Assembly (NCBI GenBank): GCA_021794195.1
Contig: JAJYRG010000007.1
Location: 1 to 54,924, forward strand
Length of the DNA: 54,924 nt
Source: Bacteroidota bacterium
GTDB taxonomy: Bacteria > Bacteroidota > Bacteroidia > Sphingobacteriales > Sphingobacteriaceae
Direction of reading: 5' to 3'
The notes under the pieces were generated by a model. The model was not told the DNA's origin, did no database searches, and saw nothing but the letters and a program-made list of their open reading frames with translations. Positions 27,258 to 35,800 of the stretch are shown here, piece after piece. Each line of letters begins with the position of its first letter. Within the stretch, counting starts at the first letter, position 1. Both the position numbers and the translations under genes were made by a program.

Positions 27258-28962
27258 TATCGCAAATACAAAGGAAGAACGCAGTTATGACGCTATAGTT
27301 ATCGGTTCGGGGATTAGTGGAGGTTGGTCGGCTAAAGAATTATGTGAGAAAGGGTTAAAAACATTGGTTTTGGAACGGGGAAGGCAAGTTGAACATATAA
27401 AGGACTATCCGACTACAAATATGTATCCTTGGGAGTTTGAACATAGAAATGAATTGCCTTATCAAATACAAAAAGACAATCCGATAGTTAATCGGTGTTA
27501 TGCTTTCCATGAAGATTCCGCTCATTTTTTTGTGAAAGATGATGAGCAGCCTTATGGGCAAACTAAACCATTTGATTGGATTCGGGGATATCAAGTAGGA
27601 GGAAAGTCTTTACTTTGGGCCCGGCAAACGCAAAGATGGTCGGACTTTGATTTTGAAGGCCCGTTGCGGGATGGGTTTGCGGTAGATTGGCCCATTCGCT
27701 ATGCTGATCTCAAACCATGGTATGATTATGTGGAACGGTTTGCAGGAATTGCAGGGGATAAAGATGGGTTACCGGAATTACCTGATGGAGAGTTTTTGCC
27801 GGCTTATCCCTTGAATGTGGTTGAAAAGTATTTTAAACAGACAGTGGAGAATGGGTTTTCTCCTGCTAAAGTTATATCGGCTCGTTGCGCACATTTGTCA
27901 CAGCCAAAACAAATACACTTGGATCAAGGCAGGGTTCAGTGTCAAAATCGGACGCTTTGCCAAAGAGGATGTCCGTTCGGAGGGTACTTTAGTTCAAATG
28001 CCTCTACCTTGCCTTGGGCGGCGAAGACAGGAAACATGACGCTCAGACCGGATTCGGTTGTACATTCGATTTTATATGATGAGAATAAACAAAAAGCGAT
28101 AGGGGTAAAGGTCATAGACAATAAAACCAAAGATGAAATTAATTTTTATGCGGATATAATCTTTGTGAATGCAGGTGCTATTGCTACTAATTTGTTGTTG
28201 CTCAATTCAATTTCTTCCCGTTTTCCGAATGGATTGGGAAATGATAGCGATACACTGGGTAAGTATGTAGCATTTCATAATTATAGTGCACGTATTTATG
28301 CGGAATATGAAGGCTTTCAAGAGTATAGAACAGATGGTCGTAATCCTGCGGGCGGAGCTTATATACCCCGTTTTAGAAATTTACATAAACAGGAAATGGA
28401 CTATTTACGGGGATATGCGGCAGGTTTTGGGGCTAATAGAATGCGTAGCTCCGATCAGAGCTCTTATGGAATAGACTTGAAAGAATCTTTGTTAGAACCA
28501 AAATGGGGAGCTTGGGGAGTGAGCTCACATATGATGGGAGAGACGATTCCTAAGAAAGAAAATCAGGTAACTTTGGATAAAAGCCAAAAAGATAAATGGG
28601 GAGTCCCATTGTTGAATTTTGATATCGACTATGATGAAAATGATGAGAAAATGAAGGAGGATTATATAGATGTAATGACAGAAATGTTTACCGAAGCAGG
28701 CTTTATAAATATACGTCCGGATACACGATGGCAAGCACCCGGTTTGGATATACATGAGATGGGTGGAGCACGTATGGGACATGATCCTAAAACTTCTATA
28801 CTGAATAAGTGGAATCAAATACATGACTGCCCGAATGTGTTTGTTACAGACGGAGCCTGCATGACTTCCACCTCCACACAAAACCCATCTTTAACTTACA
28901 TGGCATTTTCAGCACGCTCTGTCGATTTTGCTGTGCAAGAATTGAAAAAAAGGAACTTATGA
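27250..28962 (+). CDS. GMC-family FAD-dependent oxidoreductase (gluconate/sugar dehydrogenase large subunit-like)
   Basis: The 570-residue flavoprotein has an N-terminal FAD motif (IGSGISGGWSAKEL, about residues 17-30) followed by LVLERG. Further GMC motifs are YQVGGKSLLWARQTQRW, a cysteine-rich segment CQNRTLCQRGCPFGGYFS, IHEMGGARMG, and the C-terminal STSTQNPSLTYMAF. It probably oxidises a sugar, sugar acid or polyol in the periplasm, passing electrons to the respiratory chain. The classical third subunit, a membrane cytochrome c, is not encoded here, so the acceptor is unknown. The start overlaps the small subunit gene. Confidence 0.88.
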   Translation: MANIANTKEERSYDAIVIGSGISGGWSAKELCEKGLKTLVLERGRQVEHIKDYPTTNMYPWEFEHRNELPYQIQKDNPIVNRCYAFHEDSAHFFVKDDEQPYGQTKPFDWIRGYQVGGKSLLWARQTQRWSDFDFEGPLRDGFAVDWPIRYADLKPWYDYVERFAGIAGDKDGLPELPDGEFLPAYPLNVVEKYFKQTVENGFSPAKVISARCAHLSQPKQIHLDQGRVQCQNRTLCQRGCPFGGYFSSNASTLPWAAKTGNMTLRPDSVVHSILYDENKQKAIGVKVIDNKTKDEINFYADIIFVNAGAIATNLLLLNSISSRFPNGLGNDSDTLGKYVAFHNYSARIYAEYEGFQEYRTDGRNPAGGAYIPRFRNLHKQEMDYLRGYAAGFGANRMRSSDQSSYGIDLKESLLEPKWGAWGVSSHMMGETIPKKENQVTLDKSQKDKWGVPLLNFDIDYDENDEKMKEDYIDVMTEMFTEAGFINIRPDTRWQAPGLDIHEMGGARMGHDPKTSILNKWNQIHDCPNVFVTDGACMTSTSTQNPSLTYMAFSARSVDFAVQELKKRNL

Positions 28963-29010
28963 AAATAAAAAATGGGTTTTAGAAATATAAAGCCGTTTTT
29001 TATTTTACAT
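28962..29010. terminator. Bidirectional terminator between convergent GMC and M60 genes
   Basis: AAAATAAAAAATGG (28962-28975) pairs with CCGTTTTTTATTTT (28993-29006), with one T-G wobble. The A and T runs on the two sides provide a T tract on either strand. It begins at the last base of the GMC stop codon and serves both genes. Confidence 0.8.
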
Positions 29011-29021
29011 TTCTATCCTGA

Positions 29022-30833
29022 TTATAGGACATCTATTCTTTTGCCGTCCCATCCCACAGCTTTTACAGAAGTCGATCCTTCAGGAGTGTGAACAATAGTC
29101 GTTTGCCCGGTATTTGAACCTGCGCCCCTAAAAGCAATTTTTGTTAATTTATCTCCTGAATAAGTTTCATAAGCGACTGCATTCTCCCATTGGCCATTGT
29201 CGATGATGATTTTATTTTCCGCTTTACTAAAACCTTTGTTTGTTTTACCGTTTACTTCCCCTTTGTTTTTGTATATATCTACGTTATTTGCCGTAAGGTA
29301 ATGTAATACTGGAGTAGTTGGTTTTGGATACTTGGCAGCATATTTTTTTACTTCCATTATATCTTCTTCCGAAATCGTCATTTGAGCAACAGAATAATCA
29401 TCTACTAATAGGTCAATAGGCCGTAATAAACCAGAATATTCGAAAAAATCTGTTAGGTCTAATTTAGCCGCGTCGCAAGCATTTTTTATAAAGTTTAACT
29501 GATAGTAGGCATCTTTTTTATCTTTTGCAATGGGAGTATCTATCGCTTTTGTATAAACCTGACTGTAGAAATCCTTATTTCCCCATTTATTCCCTTCTCC
29601 GGCGACCGCAAAATATAATTGTAATTGCCATAATGGTACTAATTTTACAAAGTGATCGCCTCCCCAATCTCTTGGGCGCTCTCTGTCCCATCTATCCGGC
29701 CCTGCTTGGGTTAACCAAGGCTGTTCGTGTACAAAAGCAGATTCCATATAAGCAGTAATCCGACCGCCTATTTTATCTTCGTCGTAGTCTTTGAGCTTTT
29801 CTCGTTCTAATTTTGGTTCATCAGGATTGAACAGATATTGTGTCCAGACGGAATAAATATTATTCGTTACTTCCGTAGTTCCTACCCATTTCATATCGGG
29901 CCGTACTTGATTGACATGGCCAAATTCATGAGCGATTCCCCAGGAGTTTTTTCTGGCTTTTTCTACATTTGCCAAAGTATTCATCGTGTTGTCATGAAAA
30001 GCAGCTCCTATTCCATCAGCATGCATGAAACCTTGCCAGATTACACGTGCAAACATCCGGTTTTTGGGAACCCTATTTGTTTTCTTTAAACCCATTATTT
30101 CATGCTGGATACTGACAATAGAGTCATAAAGCTGCACAAGTTCCACACCTTCGTTATTTGTGTACTCTTGCAAGGATTTAACGGAATAAGCTAATTGCAC
30201 ATGACTGCCCACTAAATCTATTACTGTGCCATAGGCGTTTTCTAGTATTTCTTCCCAATCTTTATTTGTATGCTTACTTATATCAAACACACCATTGATT
30301 TTGCCCGAAAAAATATGTATTGCCATATTAGGTAAATCAGCGCTTTTTTCGCGGGTGAAGTATTGAATATAAGAGTTTCCTTTGTTTTCTATAGGAATCG
30401 TATTGTATCCGTTTTTTAAAGGGTAGTTTTTTTCTTCAAAATTTTCATCATCCCAGTTTGTAACACGTAAGCTGATTTTTGCTTTCTCAGGATTATGAAT
30501 CCAGAGTCGAGCTTTATCTCCTTTTTCAAAATAGATTCCAGTAGGATTTTCATATTGTGAATAAGAGCTTGTTTTTATTTTTTTAGCTAATACCTCGGGA
30601 TGGAGAAAGGCTTCATATTCTTTATAGCGGTTTGCAGAATCATACGTGTCGTTTAACAAATCTTTGGCGAGAGCTTTAAGTCCGGACTCTTTGATACTGC
30701 TAATTTGATGTTCTGATACATTTTGTCTGAGAGTAAGCAGTTTATCATCATTGAAAATTTTTGGATATGGATTTTGAGCAGATAATATATGTATTGTGTG
30801 TGTTAATAAAAAAGTTAAAAATATACGTGTCAT
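29022..30833 (-). CDS. Secreted M60-family (enhancin-like) zinc metallopeptidase
   Basis: With the ATG at 30833 the protein has 603 residues and a signal peptide (MTRIFLTFLLTHTIHILSAQ). The longer ORF-track start adds a region rich in Cys and basic residues upstream of this signal, and I reject it. An N-terminal beta domain (GIYFEKGDKARLWIH) precedes the catalytic domain, where HEFGH (302-306) and Glu321 in GTTEVTNN form the gluzincin zinc site. The C-terminus (residues about 500-603) holds a small beta domain. Characterised M60 peptidases cut mucin-type O-glycosylated proteins, so a host or environmental glycoprotein substrate is likely but unproven. Confidence 0.88.
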   Translation of the reverse strand: MTRIFLTFLLTHTIHILSAQNPYPKIFNDDKLLTLRQNVSEHQISSIKESGLKALAKDLLNDTYDSANRYKEYEAFLHPEVLAKKIKTSSYSQYENPTGIYFEKGDKARLWIHNPEKAKISLRVTNWDDENFEEKNYPLKNGYNTIPIENKGNSYIQYFTREKSADLPNMAIHIFSGKINGVFDISKHTNKDWEEILENAYGTVIDLVGSHVQLAYSVKSLQEYTNNEGVELVQLYDSIVSIQHEIMGLKKTNRVPKNRMFARVIWQGFMHADGIGAAFHDNTMNTLANVEKARKNSWGIAHEFGHVNQVRPDMKWVGTTEVTNNIYSVWTQYLFNPDEPKLEREKLKDYDEDKIGGRITAYMESAFVHEQPWLTQAGPDRWDRERPRDWGGDHFVKLVPLWQLQLYFAVAGEGNKWGNKDFYSQVYTKAIDTPIAKDKKDAYYQLNFIKNACDAAKLDLTDFFEYSGLLRPIDLLVDDYSVAQMTISEEDIMEVKKYAAKYPKPTTPVLHYLTANNVDIYKNKGEVNGKTNKGFSKAENKIIIDNGQWENAVAYETYSGDKLTKIAFRGAGSNTGQTTIVHTPEGSTSVKAVGWDGKRIDVL

Positions 30834-31038
30834 AAATTGTATACAGATTAAAGAAAATCGAATATAACAGAAAAAACAAGGTTTTGTTAAGGCTTTTTTA
30901 GAACAATCGATTGTTTTTCTTGGAAAGAAACCACAGACAATGCAGAGAACTGCCGATATCAATGTGAGTAAAATTTGTGAACTGTGGCGGCTAGATCAAA
31001 ACCAACGGGGAGATAAGGTAAGAAGAAAATGAAAATAC

Positions 31039-31070
31039 AGTCTTTCTCTGTCGGATCTTAGAGAAAGACT
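31039..31070 (-). terminator. Hairpin downstream of the DUF4397 lipoprotein gene
   Basis: AGTCTTTCTCT (31039-31049) and AGAGAAAGACT (31060-31070) form a perfect 11-bp stem with a 10-base loop, 25 bases past the stop codon. On the - strand it is followed by GTATTTTCATTTTC, a modest T-rich tail. Confidence 0.6.
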
Positions 31071-31095
31071 GCATCTCAGTAATCAAAATATATCT

Positions 31096-31866
31096 TTAAT
31101 GGTTGACGACCCCTATATAGTAAGATTCCGCTTCTTTATCAAGGTTTTCAACAGTAGAGTCATTTCGTTTAGAAGCATCTGCGTCAGCATTGTCATTGAT
31201 TAATATAACAGAGTAATACTGGTTTCTTTTAAAAGAATACTCTGATCTTTTTGCTATTACTTCTCCATTTTTGTTTTTTATTTGAATATCAAATACCCCT
31301 TCTCCGAAGCTATTAAAACTTTGAAAGTCGCCTATAGAAGAAGGCTGATCTTCTTCTCTATTTTCCCATGCTTCGATGCCCGATTTATTGTTGATTTCCA
31401 AAGTGACCGCACCGACCTCTTCTGCTAAGTTAAAAAAACGAATGCCCGCTTGATTTTCAGCCAAGGCATCTGTCCCGTGATCTTCTACAATGCCTAATTT
31501 AGGGTTTTTTTGATTGCCAAATATAAAAGCACTGTATAATACACTGTCTTTTACTTCAAAGCTTGTGTCTACCAATTTAAGTTGCTGCCCACTTTCAGGA
31601 CTTCCTAATTCTCTTACACTTAACCTTTGCTTGCCGGCATGTAAAGACATATAATTGCCGGAAACTTCTTTGAATTTTAAACCGCGGGGGGAAAGAGCCA
31701 TACCATCAGTATAAAACATAACAGCCGGGCTGTTTTTGTATGCATTTATAGTTAATAATCCGCCAATGGGAACCGGGTTTGTTTCATTGTCTTTAAGACA
31801 AGAACTTAACAACAACAAGGCAGCTACAAAAACAACGGGTATAAATTTCACCAAATATTTTTTCAT
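31096..31866 (-). CDS. DUF4397-domain lipoprotein
   Basis: The 256-residue protein has an N-terminal lipoprotein signal with lipobox LLSSC at about residues 19-23. LKDNETNPVPIGG follows, which would leave the mature protein anchored to a membrane. The body is predicted beta-rich and matches the DUF4397 pattern (LLTINAYKNSPAVMFYTDGM, GKQRLSVRELGS, YSAFIFGNQKN, IRFFNLAEEVGAVTLEINN). These are surface or periplasmic Ig-like proteins of unknown role in Bacteroidota. It has its own hairpin terminator and a 209-base upstream region, so it is probably monocistronic. Confidence 0.82.
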   Translation of the reverse strand: MKKYLVKFIPVVFVAALLLLSSCLKDNETNPVPIGGLLTINAYKNSPAVMFYTDGMALSPRGLKFKEVSGNYMSLHAGKQRLSVRELGSPESGQQLKLVDTSFEVKDSVLYSAFIFGNQKNPKLGIVEDHGTDALAENQAGIRFFNLAEEVGAVTLEINNKSGIEAWENREEDQPSSIGDFQSFNSFGEGVFDIQIKNKNGEVIAKRSEYSFKRNQYYSVILINDNADADASKRNDSTVENLDKEAESYYIGVVNH

Positions 31867-31947
31867 TTTTCTATCGTCTTTGTTCTGTAAACGGAAACTG
31901 CTATGAAAAAGCTACAGCCTGAAATAAAATTTTCTTCATTTTTGAGA

Positions 31948-31962
31948 AGATGTATTACATCT
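31948..31962. promoter_or_regulatory. Perfect inverted repeat upstream of the DUF4397 gene
   Basis: AGATGTATTACATCT has seven-base arms around a single central T, about 80 bases upstream of the lipoprotein ATG. It could be an operator for that gene. No promoter boxes were recognised around it. Confidence 0.3.
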
Positions 31963-32028
31963 CAATAACCCTATAATAAAAGACGTGGAAAAAGTTACTC
32001 TAAGCAAAAAATCATAAGTTTTTTATCT

Positions 32029-32058
32029 AAAGAGTCTTGTCATGCGACGAGACTCTTT
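32029..32058 (-). terminator. Long hairpin downstream of mrp
   Basis: AAAGAGTCTTGTC and GACGAGACTCTTT form a 13-bp stem (one T-G wobble) with an ATGC loop, 17 bases past the mrp stop codon. The - strand tail TAGATAAAAAAC is not T-rich, so termination may be imperfect or the element may mainly protect the 3' end. Confidence 0.6.
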
Positions 32059-32075
32059 GTAAGTAAATATTTGTT

Positions 32076-33134
32076 TTAACTGTGTGCTAATATGGATAGT
32101 TCTTGAGCTACCTTTTCGGCAAGTGTCTTGAAATGCACTGCTCCGATCTCGATATCATCTAACATTACTGGAAAACCATTGTCTCCAGAGTCGGATATAG
32201 ATTTAATGAGCGGGATTTCACCTAGGAAAGTAACGCCATTTTCTGTAGCAAGCTGAGCGCCACCGCCTTTTCCAAAGATATAATATTTATTATCTGGAAG
32301 TTCTGCTGGCGTGAAATAAGCCATGTTTTCAACTACTCCTAGTATAGGGATGTTTATGCCTTCCATTTTGTACATGGCAATTCCTTTGAGAGCATCAGCT
32401 ACAGCAACATTTTGGGGGGTAGTCACAATGATAGAACCGGCGATAGGAAATCCTTGAGCTACAGTAATGTGTATGTCTCCGGTACCGGGTGGCATATCCA
32501 CTACCAAATAATCCAAATTTCCCCAATCTGCATCGTTAAAGAGTTGTTTAATAGCCGCAGTGGCCATCGGGCCCCGCCAAGGAATAGGTTGGGAAGGATC
32601 TGTAAAAAAACCAATGGATAGTAGCTTCAATCCGAAACGTTCTATGGGTAAGATTTTGTTTTTGCCGTTTTCATCTTTTGTGGTCAGTGGTTTTGCATTT
32701 TCCACGCCAAACATAATAGGAATGGAGGGGCCATAAATGTCTGCATCCAATAACCCCACTTTTGCACCGCTATCAGCTAAGGCTAGAGCAAGATTCGCAG
32801 ATACTGTCGATTTCCCTACGCCGCCTTTTCCTGAACTGACCAGAATAATGTTTTTGATGTTTTCGAGTTGGCTATTTGACGAACTGGTCACTCTCGAAGT
32901 CATATGGATATCCACTTCTATATCCTTATCTACAAAGTGGGCGATTGCATTTTTACAAGTACGTTCCAGCAAATCTTTAAGCGGACACGCCGGAGTGGTT
33001 AATACTAAGTCAAATTTTATTTTATTAGGTGTGATTTCAATATTTTGAATCATGTTAAGAGTAACCAGATCTTTTTTTAAATCCGGATCGTCAACATGAC
33101 TTAAAGCATGAAGCACCTGATCTTTAGTAATCAT
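32076..33134 (-). CDS. Mrp/ApbC (NBP35-type) Fe-S cluster carrier ATPase
   Basis: The 352-residue protein has an N-terminal MIP18/DUF59 domain (about residues 1-85) fused to a ParA-like P-loop ATPase. The deviant Walker A is SSGKGGVGKSTVSANLA near residue 105. Further motifs are GLLDADIYGPSIPIMFG, VDMPPGTGDIHIT and TPQNVAVADA. It is thought to carry Fe-S clusters to target proteins. The segment that holds a CXXC cluster motif in E. coli Mrp reads ENMAYFTPAELPDNKYYIFG, with no cysteine pair. I believe this variant is usual in Bacteroidota, so cluster binding must differ. Confidence 0.9.
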   Translation of the reverse strand: MITKDQVLHALSHVDDPDLKKDLVTLNMIQNIEITPNKIKFDLVLTTPACPLKDLLERTCKNAIAHFVDKDIEVDIHMTSRVTSSSNSQLENIKNIILVSSGKGGVGKSTVSANLALALADSGAKVGLLDADIYGPSIPIMFGVENAKPLTTKDENGKNKILPIERFGLKLLSIGFFTDPSQPIPWRGPMATAAIKQLFNDADWGNLDYLVVDMPPGTGDIHITVAQGFPIAGSIIVTTPQNVAVADALKGIAMYKMEGINIPILGVVENMAYFTPAELPDNKYYIFGKGGGAQLATENGVTFLGEIPLIKSISDSGDNGFPVMLDDIEIGAVHFKTLAEKVAQELSILAHS

Positions 33135-33218
33135 ATTGATAATGAATAAAATGTAATATTTATGCGAAGTTAATAATACTATTAAACAAAACTGTCATAA
33201 GTATGTTTGTAATATTTT

Positions 33219-33788
33219 TTATCGGAAGTCACAAGAAATCAGATGATCATTGACCATACCTATAGCCTGCATATAAGCGTAGCATATTGTGGGACCAATA
33301 AATTTCATCCCCCTTTTTTTTAAATCTTTTGAAAGTTTTATAGATATTTCATTTTGGGCAGGAATGTCTTTTTCACTTTCAAAAGTGTTTATTATAGGCG
33401 CTTTATTTGGCAGGAAAGAATAGAGATAAGTATGGAATGTGCCAAATTCTTTTTGAATTTTCAAAAATACGGAAGCATTGATTATTGCCGATTTTATTTT
33501 ATTTTTATTTCGGACTATACCTTTAAAATGCAATAGCTCATGTATTTTTTGCTCATCGAACCCCGCAACTTTTTGAGGGTTAAAGTCCGCAAAGGCTTGC
33601 CGGTAATATTCCCGCTTACGCAAAATTGTGATCCAGCTGAGTCCGGCTTGGGCAGATTCTAAAACTAAAAACTCGAACAAAACATTTTCTTCCTGAGTAG
33701 GTTTGCCCCACTCTTTATCGTGGTATGTAACATATAAAGGATCAGTTCCACACCAATCGCAACGTATTAAGGATTCCTTGCTTTTCAT
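33219..33788 (-). CDS. tag: DNA-3-methyladenine glycosylase I
   Basis: Tag removes 3-methyladenine from alkylated DNA. With the ATG at 33788 it has 189 residues, matching E. coli Tag. The zinc-binding N-terminus RCDWCGTDPLYVTYHDKEWG, the ESAQAGLSWITIL segment and RNKNKIKSAIINA are diagnostic. The C-terminal KRGMKFIGPTICYAYMQAIGMVNDH carries the remaining zinc-ligand region. The ORF-track start (33827) adds 13 residues not seen in the family. It is divergent from the DUF4271 gene, with 56 bases between start codons. Confidence 0.93.
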   Translation of the reverse strand: MKSKESLIRCDWCGTDPLYVTYHDKEWGKPTQEENVLFEFLVLESAQAGLSWITILRKREYYRQAFADFNPQKVAGFDEQKIHELLHFKGIVRNKNKIKSAIINASVFLKIQKEFGTFHTYLYSFLPNKAPIINTFESEKDIPAQNEISIKLSKDLKKRGMKFIGPTICYAYMQAIGMVNDHLISCDFR

Positions 33789-33844
33789 TAAGCTATGATC
33801 TAAAAAATATTTTAACTTTACAAACAAATTTATCGGCGAAGAAT

Positions 33845-34789
33845 ATGGTTTCGACTATTCATTATATATATATATCGTTCATCTTGATCGGTTGTGGGAC
33901 GCTTAATGCCGTAGGCCAAACCTCATCTTCTGTTTCTTCCAGTGAATTTTCAGCTATTTCGGATACAGTGGATTCTGTAAGTTATATTCCACAAAAAAGT
34001 TTAGAATATATATACCCCGATCCGAACCGTGTAAATAAGCTTGCTGAAAATTTGCGTAGAGAATTAATTGTAACAAACGGTGATTTCACTACATGGCTTA
34101 ATTTCTCGGGCAAGCGGTATGAAAAAACACATATGGATGTAAGTATTCCTTCTATAAAGACAAGCCGCCCTACATGGATTTTAATCGTAACAGGAATTTT
34201 GTTTTTATCTATATCATTAGTGAGGGTGGTTTTTTTAATAGATTTTAAGTATTTAGCCCGGGCTTTATACGACAGTAGAGCGTTAGAACACTTCGTTAAA
34301 GAGGGGAATATAACTACGGCGTGGGCATATATTTTTCTTTTTTGGATATCGTGTTTTAGTTTAGGTCTTTTTTTAACTATTATTTTTGGTTTAGGTGGTT
34401 TAGCCGAGCTGTCAGTATTTACTTTTTTGAAAACATCAATCCTTATTATAGCTGTTTTAACCGCTAAATTACTATTGATCCGTTTTGTTTCGATGGTATT
34501 TGATTTGGGGAATTTTATTGCAGAATATATAACTGTGTTGTATATTCTGTACTTCAATATAGGCGTTGTTTTAATTCCTTTTTTGTTGGCTGTTACATTG
34601 TTGCCATTTAAATACTTTTCTTTGATTATCGCCTTATTTACTGTATTAGTTGTTTTACTCTTGATTTATACCCTTTTTAAAACGGCTTTACATCTATTTA
34701 AACTTGTGCGATTTTCAATATTTTATTTAATTATTTATCTTTGCACCTTTGAAATCGCACCATTTCTAATTTTAGTGAAAGTACTATAG
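33845..34789 (+). CDS. DUF4271-family integral membrane protein
   Basis: The 314-residue protein has an N-terminal hydrophobic signal or anchor, a periplasmic-looking segment of about 90 residues, then about six membrane helices (first ILIVTGILFLSISLVRVVF, last IFYLIIYLCTFEIAPFLILV). The family is specific to Bacteroidota and has no assigned function. The gene lies 22 bases upstream of hemD and, further on, gldKLMN. A link to envelope assembly or heme synthesis is suggested only by position. Confidence 0.8.
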   Translation: MVSTIHYIYISFILIGCGTLNAVGQTSSSVSSSEFSAISDTVDSVSYIPQKSLEYIYPDPNRVNKLAENLRRELIVTNGDFTTWLNFSGKRYEKTHMDVSIPSIKTSRPTWILIVTGILFLSISLVRVVFLIDFKYLARALYDSRALEHFVKEGNITTAWAYIFLFWISCFSLGLFLTIIFGLGGLAELSVFTFLKTSILIIAVLTAKLLLIRFVSMVFDLGNFIAEYITVLYILYFNIGVVLIPFLLAVTLLPFKYFSLIIALFTVLVVLLLIYTLFKTALHLFKLVRFSIFYLIIYLCTFEIAPFLILVKVL

Positions 34790-34811
34790 TGTTAGTTATT
34801 AATAGATAATT

Positions 34812-35579
34812 ATGCAAATTGACTTAGAGCGGGCAAAAAAGGTAAAGAGTATTTTAGTTACTCTCCCGAGACCGGAAAATGACAAATCCCCATACTTTGA
34901 TTTGGCTGAAAAGCACAATTTAAAGCTGGACTTTCGTTCATTTATTCACGTAGAAGGTGTTTCAGTGAATGATGTACGAAAGCAGAAAATTGACTTTGGG
35001 GAATATTCAGCCGTGATTTTTACAAGCCGTAATGCAGTAGATCACTTTTTCAGGATATGCGAAGAAATGAGGTTTGAGGTTTCTTCAGATTTAAAATATT
35101 TCTGCAGGTCAGAAACCATTGCCCTTTATTTGCAGAAATATATTCAATACCGAAAACGTAAGATATTTTTTGCAAACCAAACTTTAAAGAGCCTGCACGA
35201 CTTGTTGAAGAAGCATAAGAGTGAAAAATTCTTGTTTCCTTGTTCGGATGTAGCGAATGAGCGCACACAAAATTGGATGAGCAAAAATGGATATGATTTT
35301 GCTCCTGCAGTTTTGTTTAAGACTGTCATGAGCGATATTACCGATCTGGAAGAGGTTTTTTATGATATTATTGTGTTTTTTAGCCCTTCGAGTGTAGAGT
35401 CCTTGTACAAGAACTTTCCGGATTTTAAGCAGAATGATACGCGGATCGCTGCTTTTGGAAACTCTACACAAAAAGCATTATTAGAACATGATTTAATTTT
35501 GGATATACCTGCTCCTACTACGGATGCGCCGAGCATGACGATGGCGGTAGAACAGTATATTTTGAAAGTAAATAAATAA
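34812..35579 (+). CDS. hemD: Uroporphyrinogen-III synthase
   Basis: The enzyme closes hydroxymethylbilane to uroporphyrinogen III, the branch point to heme, siroheme and cobalamin. The 255-residue sequence is divergent, as HemD proteins are, but keeps the domain pattern: SILVTLPRPENDKSPYFDLAE, FGEYSAVIFTSRNAVDHFF, LFPCSDVANERTQNWM, and YDIIVFFSPSSVESLYKNFP with RIAAFGNSTQKALLEH. A further hallmark is the C-terminal PAPTTDAPSMTMAVEQYI. No other heme gene is nearby. The gene follows DUF4271 closely and precedes gldK by about 220 bases that contain a promoter. Confidence 0.9.
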   Translation: MQIDLERAKKVKSILVTLPRPENDKSPYFDLAEKHNLKLDFRSFIHVEGVSVNDVRKQKIDFGEYSAVIFTSRNAVDHFFRICEEMRFEVSSDLKYFCRSETIALYLQKYIQYRKRKIFFANQTLKSLHDLLKKHKSEKFLFPCSDVANERTQNWMSKNGYDFAPAVLFKTVMSDITDLEEVFYDIIVFFSPSSVESLYKNFPDFKQNDTRIAAFGNSTQKALLEHDLILDIPAPTTDAPSMTMAVEQYILKVNK

Positions 35580-35693
35580 AAACTGAGAGGAAAGACATTG
35601 TTGGCAGTGTTTTTGTGAGACTTCCTTTTTAGTTAAAGGATGTTAAATCGCCTCTGTTTTTGTTGCGGTTTTGGTATCATCGTTGAAATCGAA

Positions 35694-35724
35694 TTGTTAA
35701 ATCTAACTTTATCTATTACTTTTA
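35694..35724 (+). promoter_or_regulatory. Candidate promoter of the gldKLMN operon
   Basis: TTG (35694-35696), a 20-base spacer and TACTTTTA (35717-35724, one mismatch to TANNTTTG) lie about 75 bases upstream of the gldK ATG. This suggests that the T9SS operon is transcribed separately from hemD. Confidence 0.45.
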
Positions 35725-35800
35725 TGCTCAATAAAGAAGAATATGTTTTTTACAGAAGGGAAATAAGTAAGGGGTGGGTAGATTAAACCGTTTCAAAATA

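Noticed and set aside
30834-30962. 43-residue N-terminal extension of the M60 peptidase
   Set aside because: It precedes a complete signal peptide and is rich in Cys and basic residues, unlike an exported protein start.
33982-34557. 191-residue leftward ORF opposite DUF4271
   Set aside because: It is antisense to a gene with clear membrane helices, and its Lys/Ile-rich sequence mirrors the opposite strand.
35580-35660. GGAAAGAC...GACTTCC as a hemD terminator
   Set aside because: The arms do not pair well (inserted A), and the loop is too long to be convincing.
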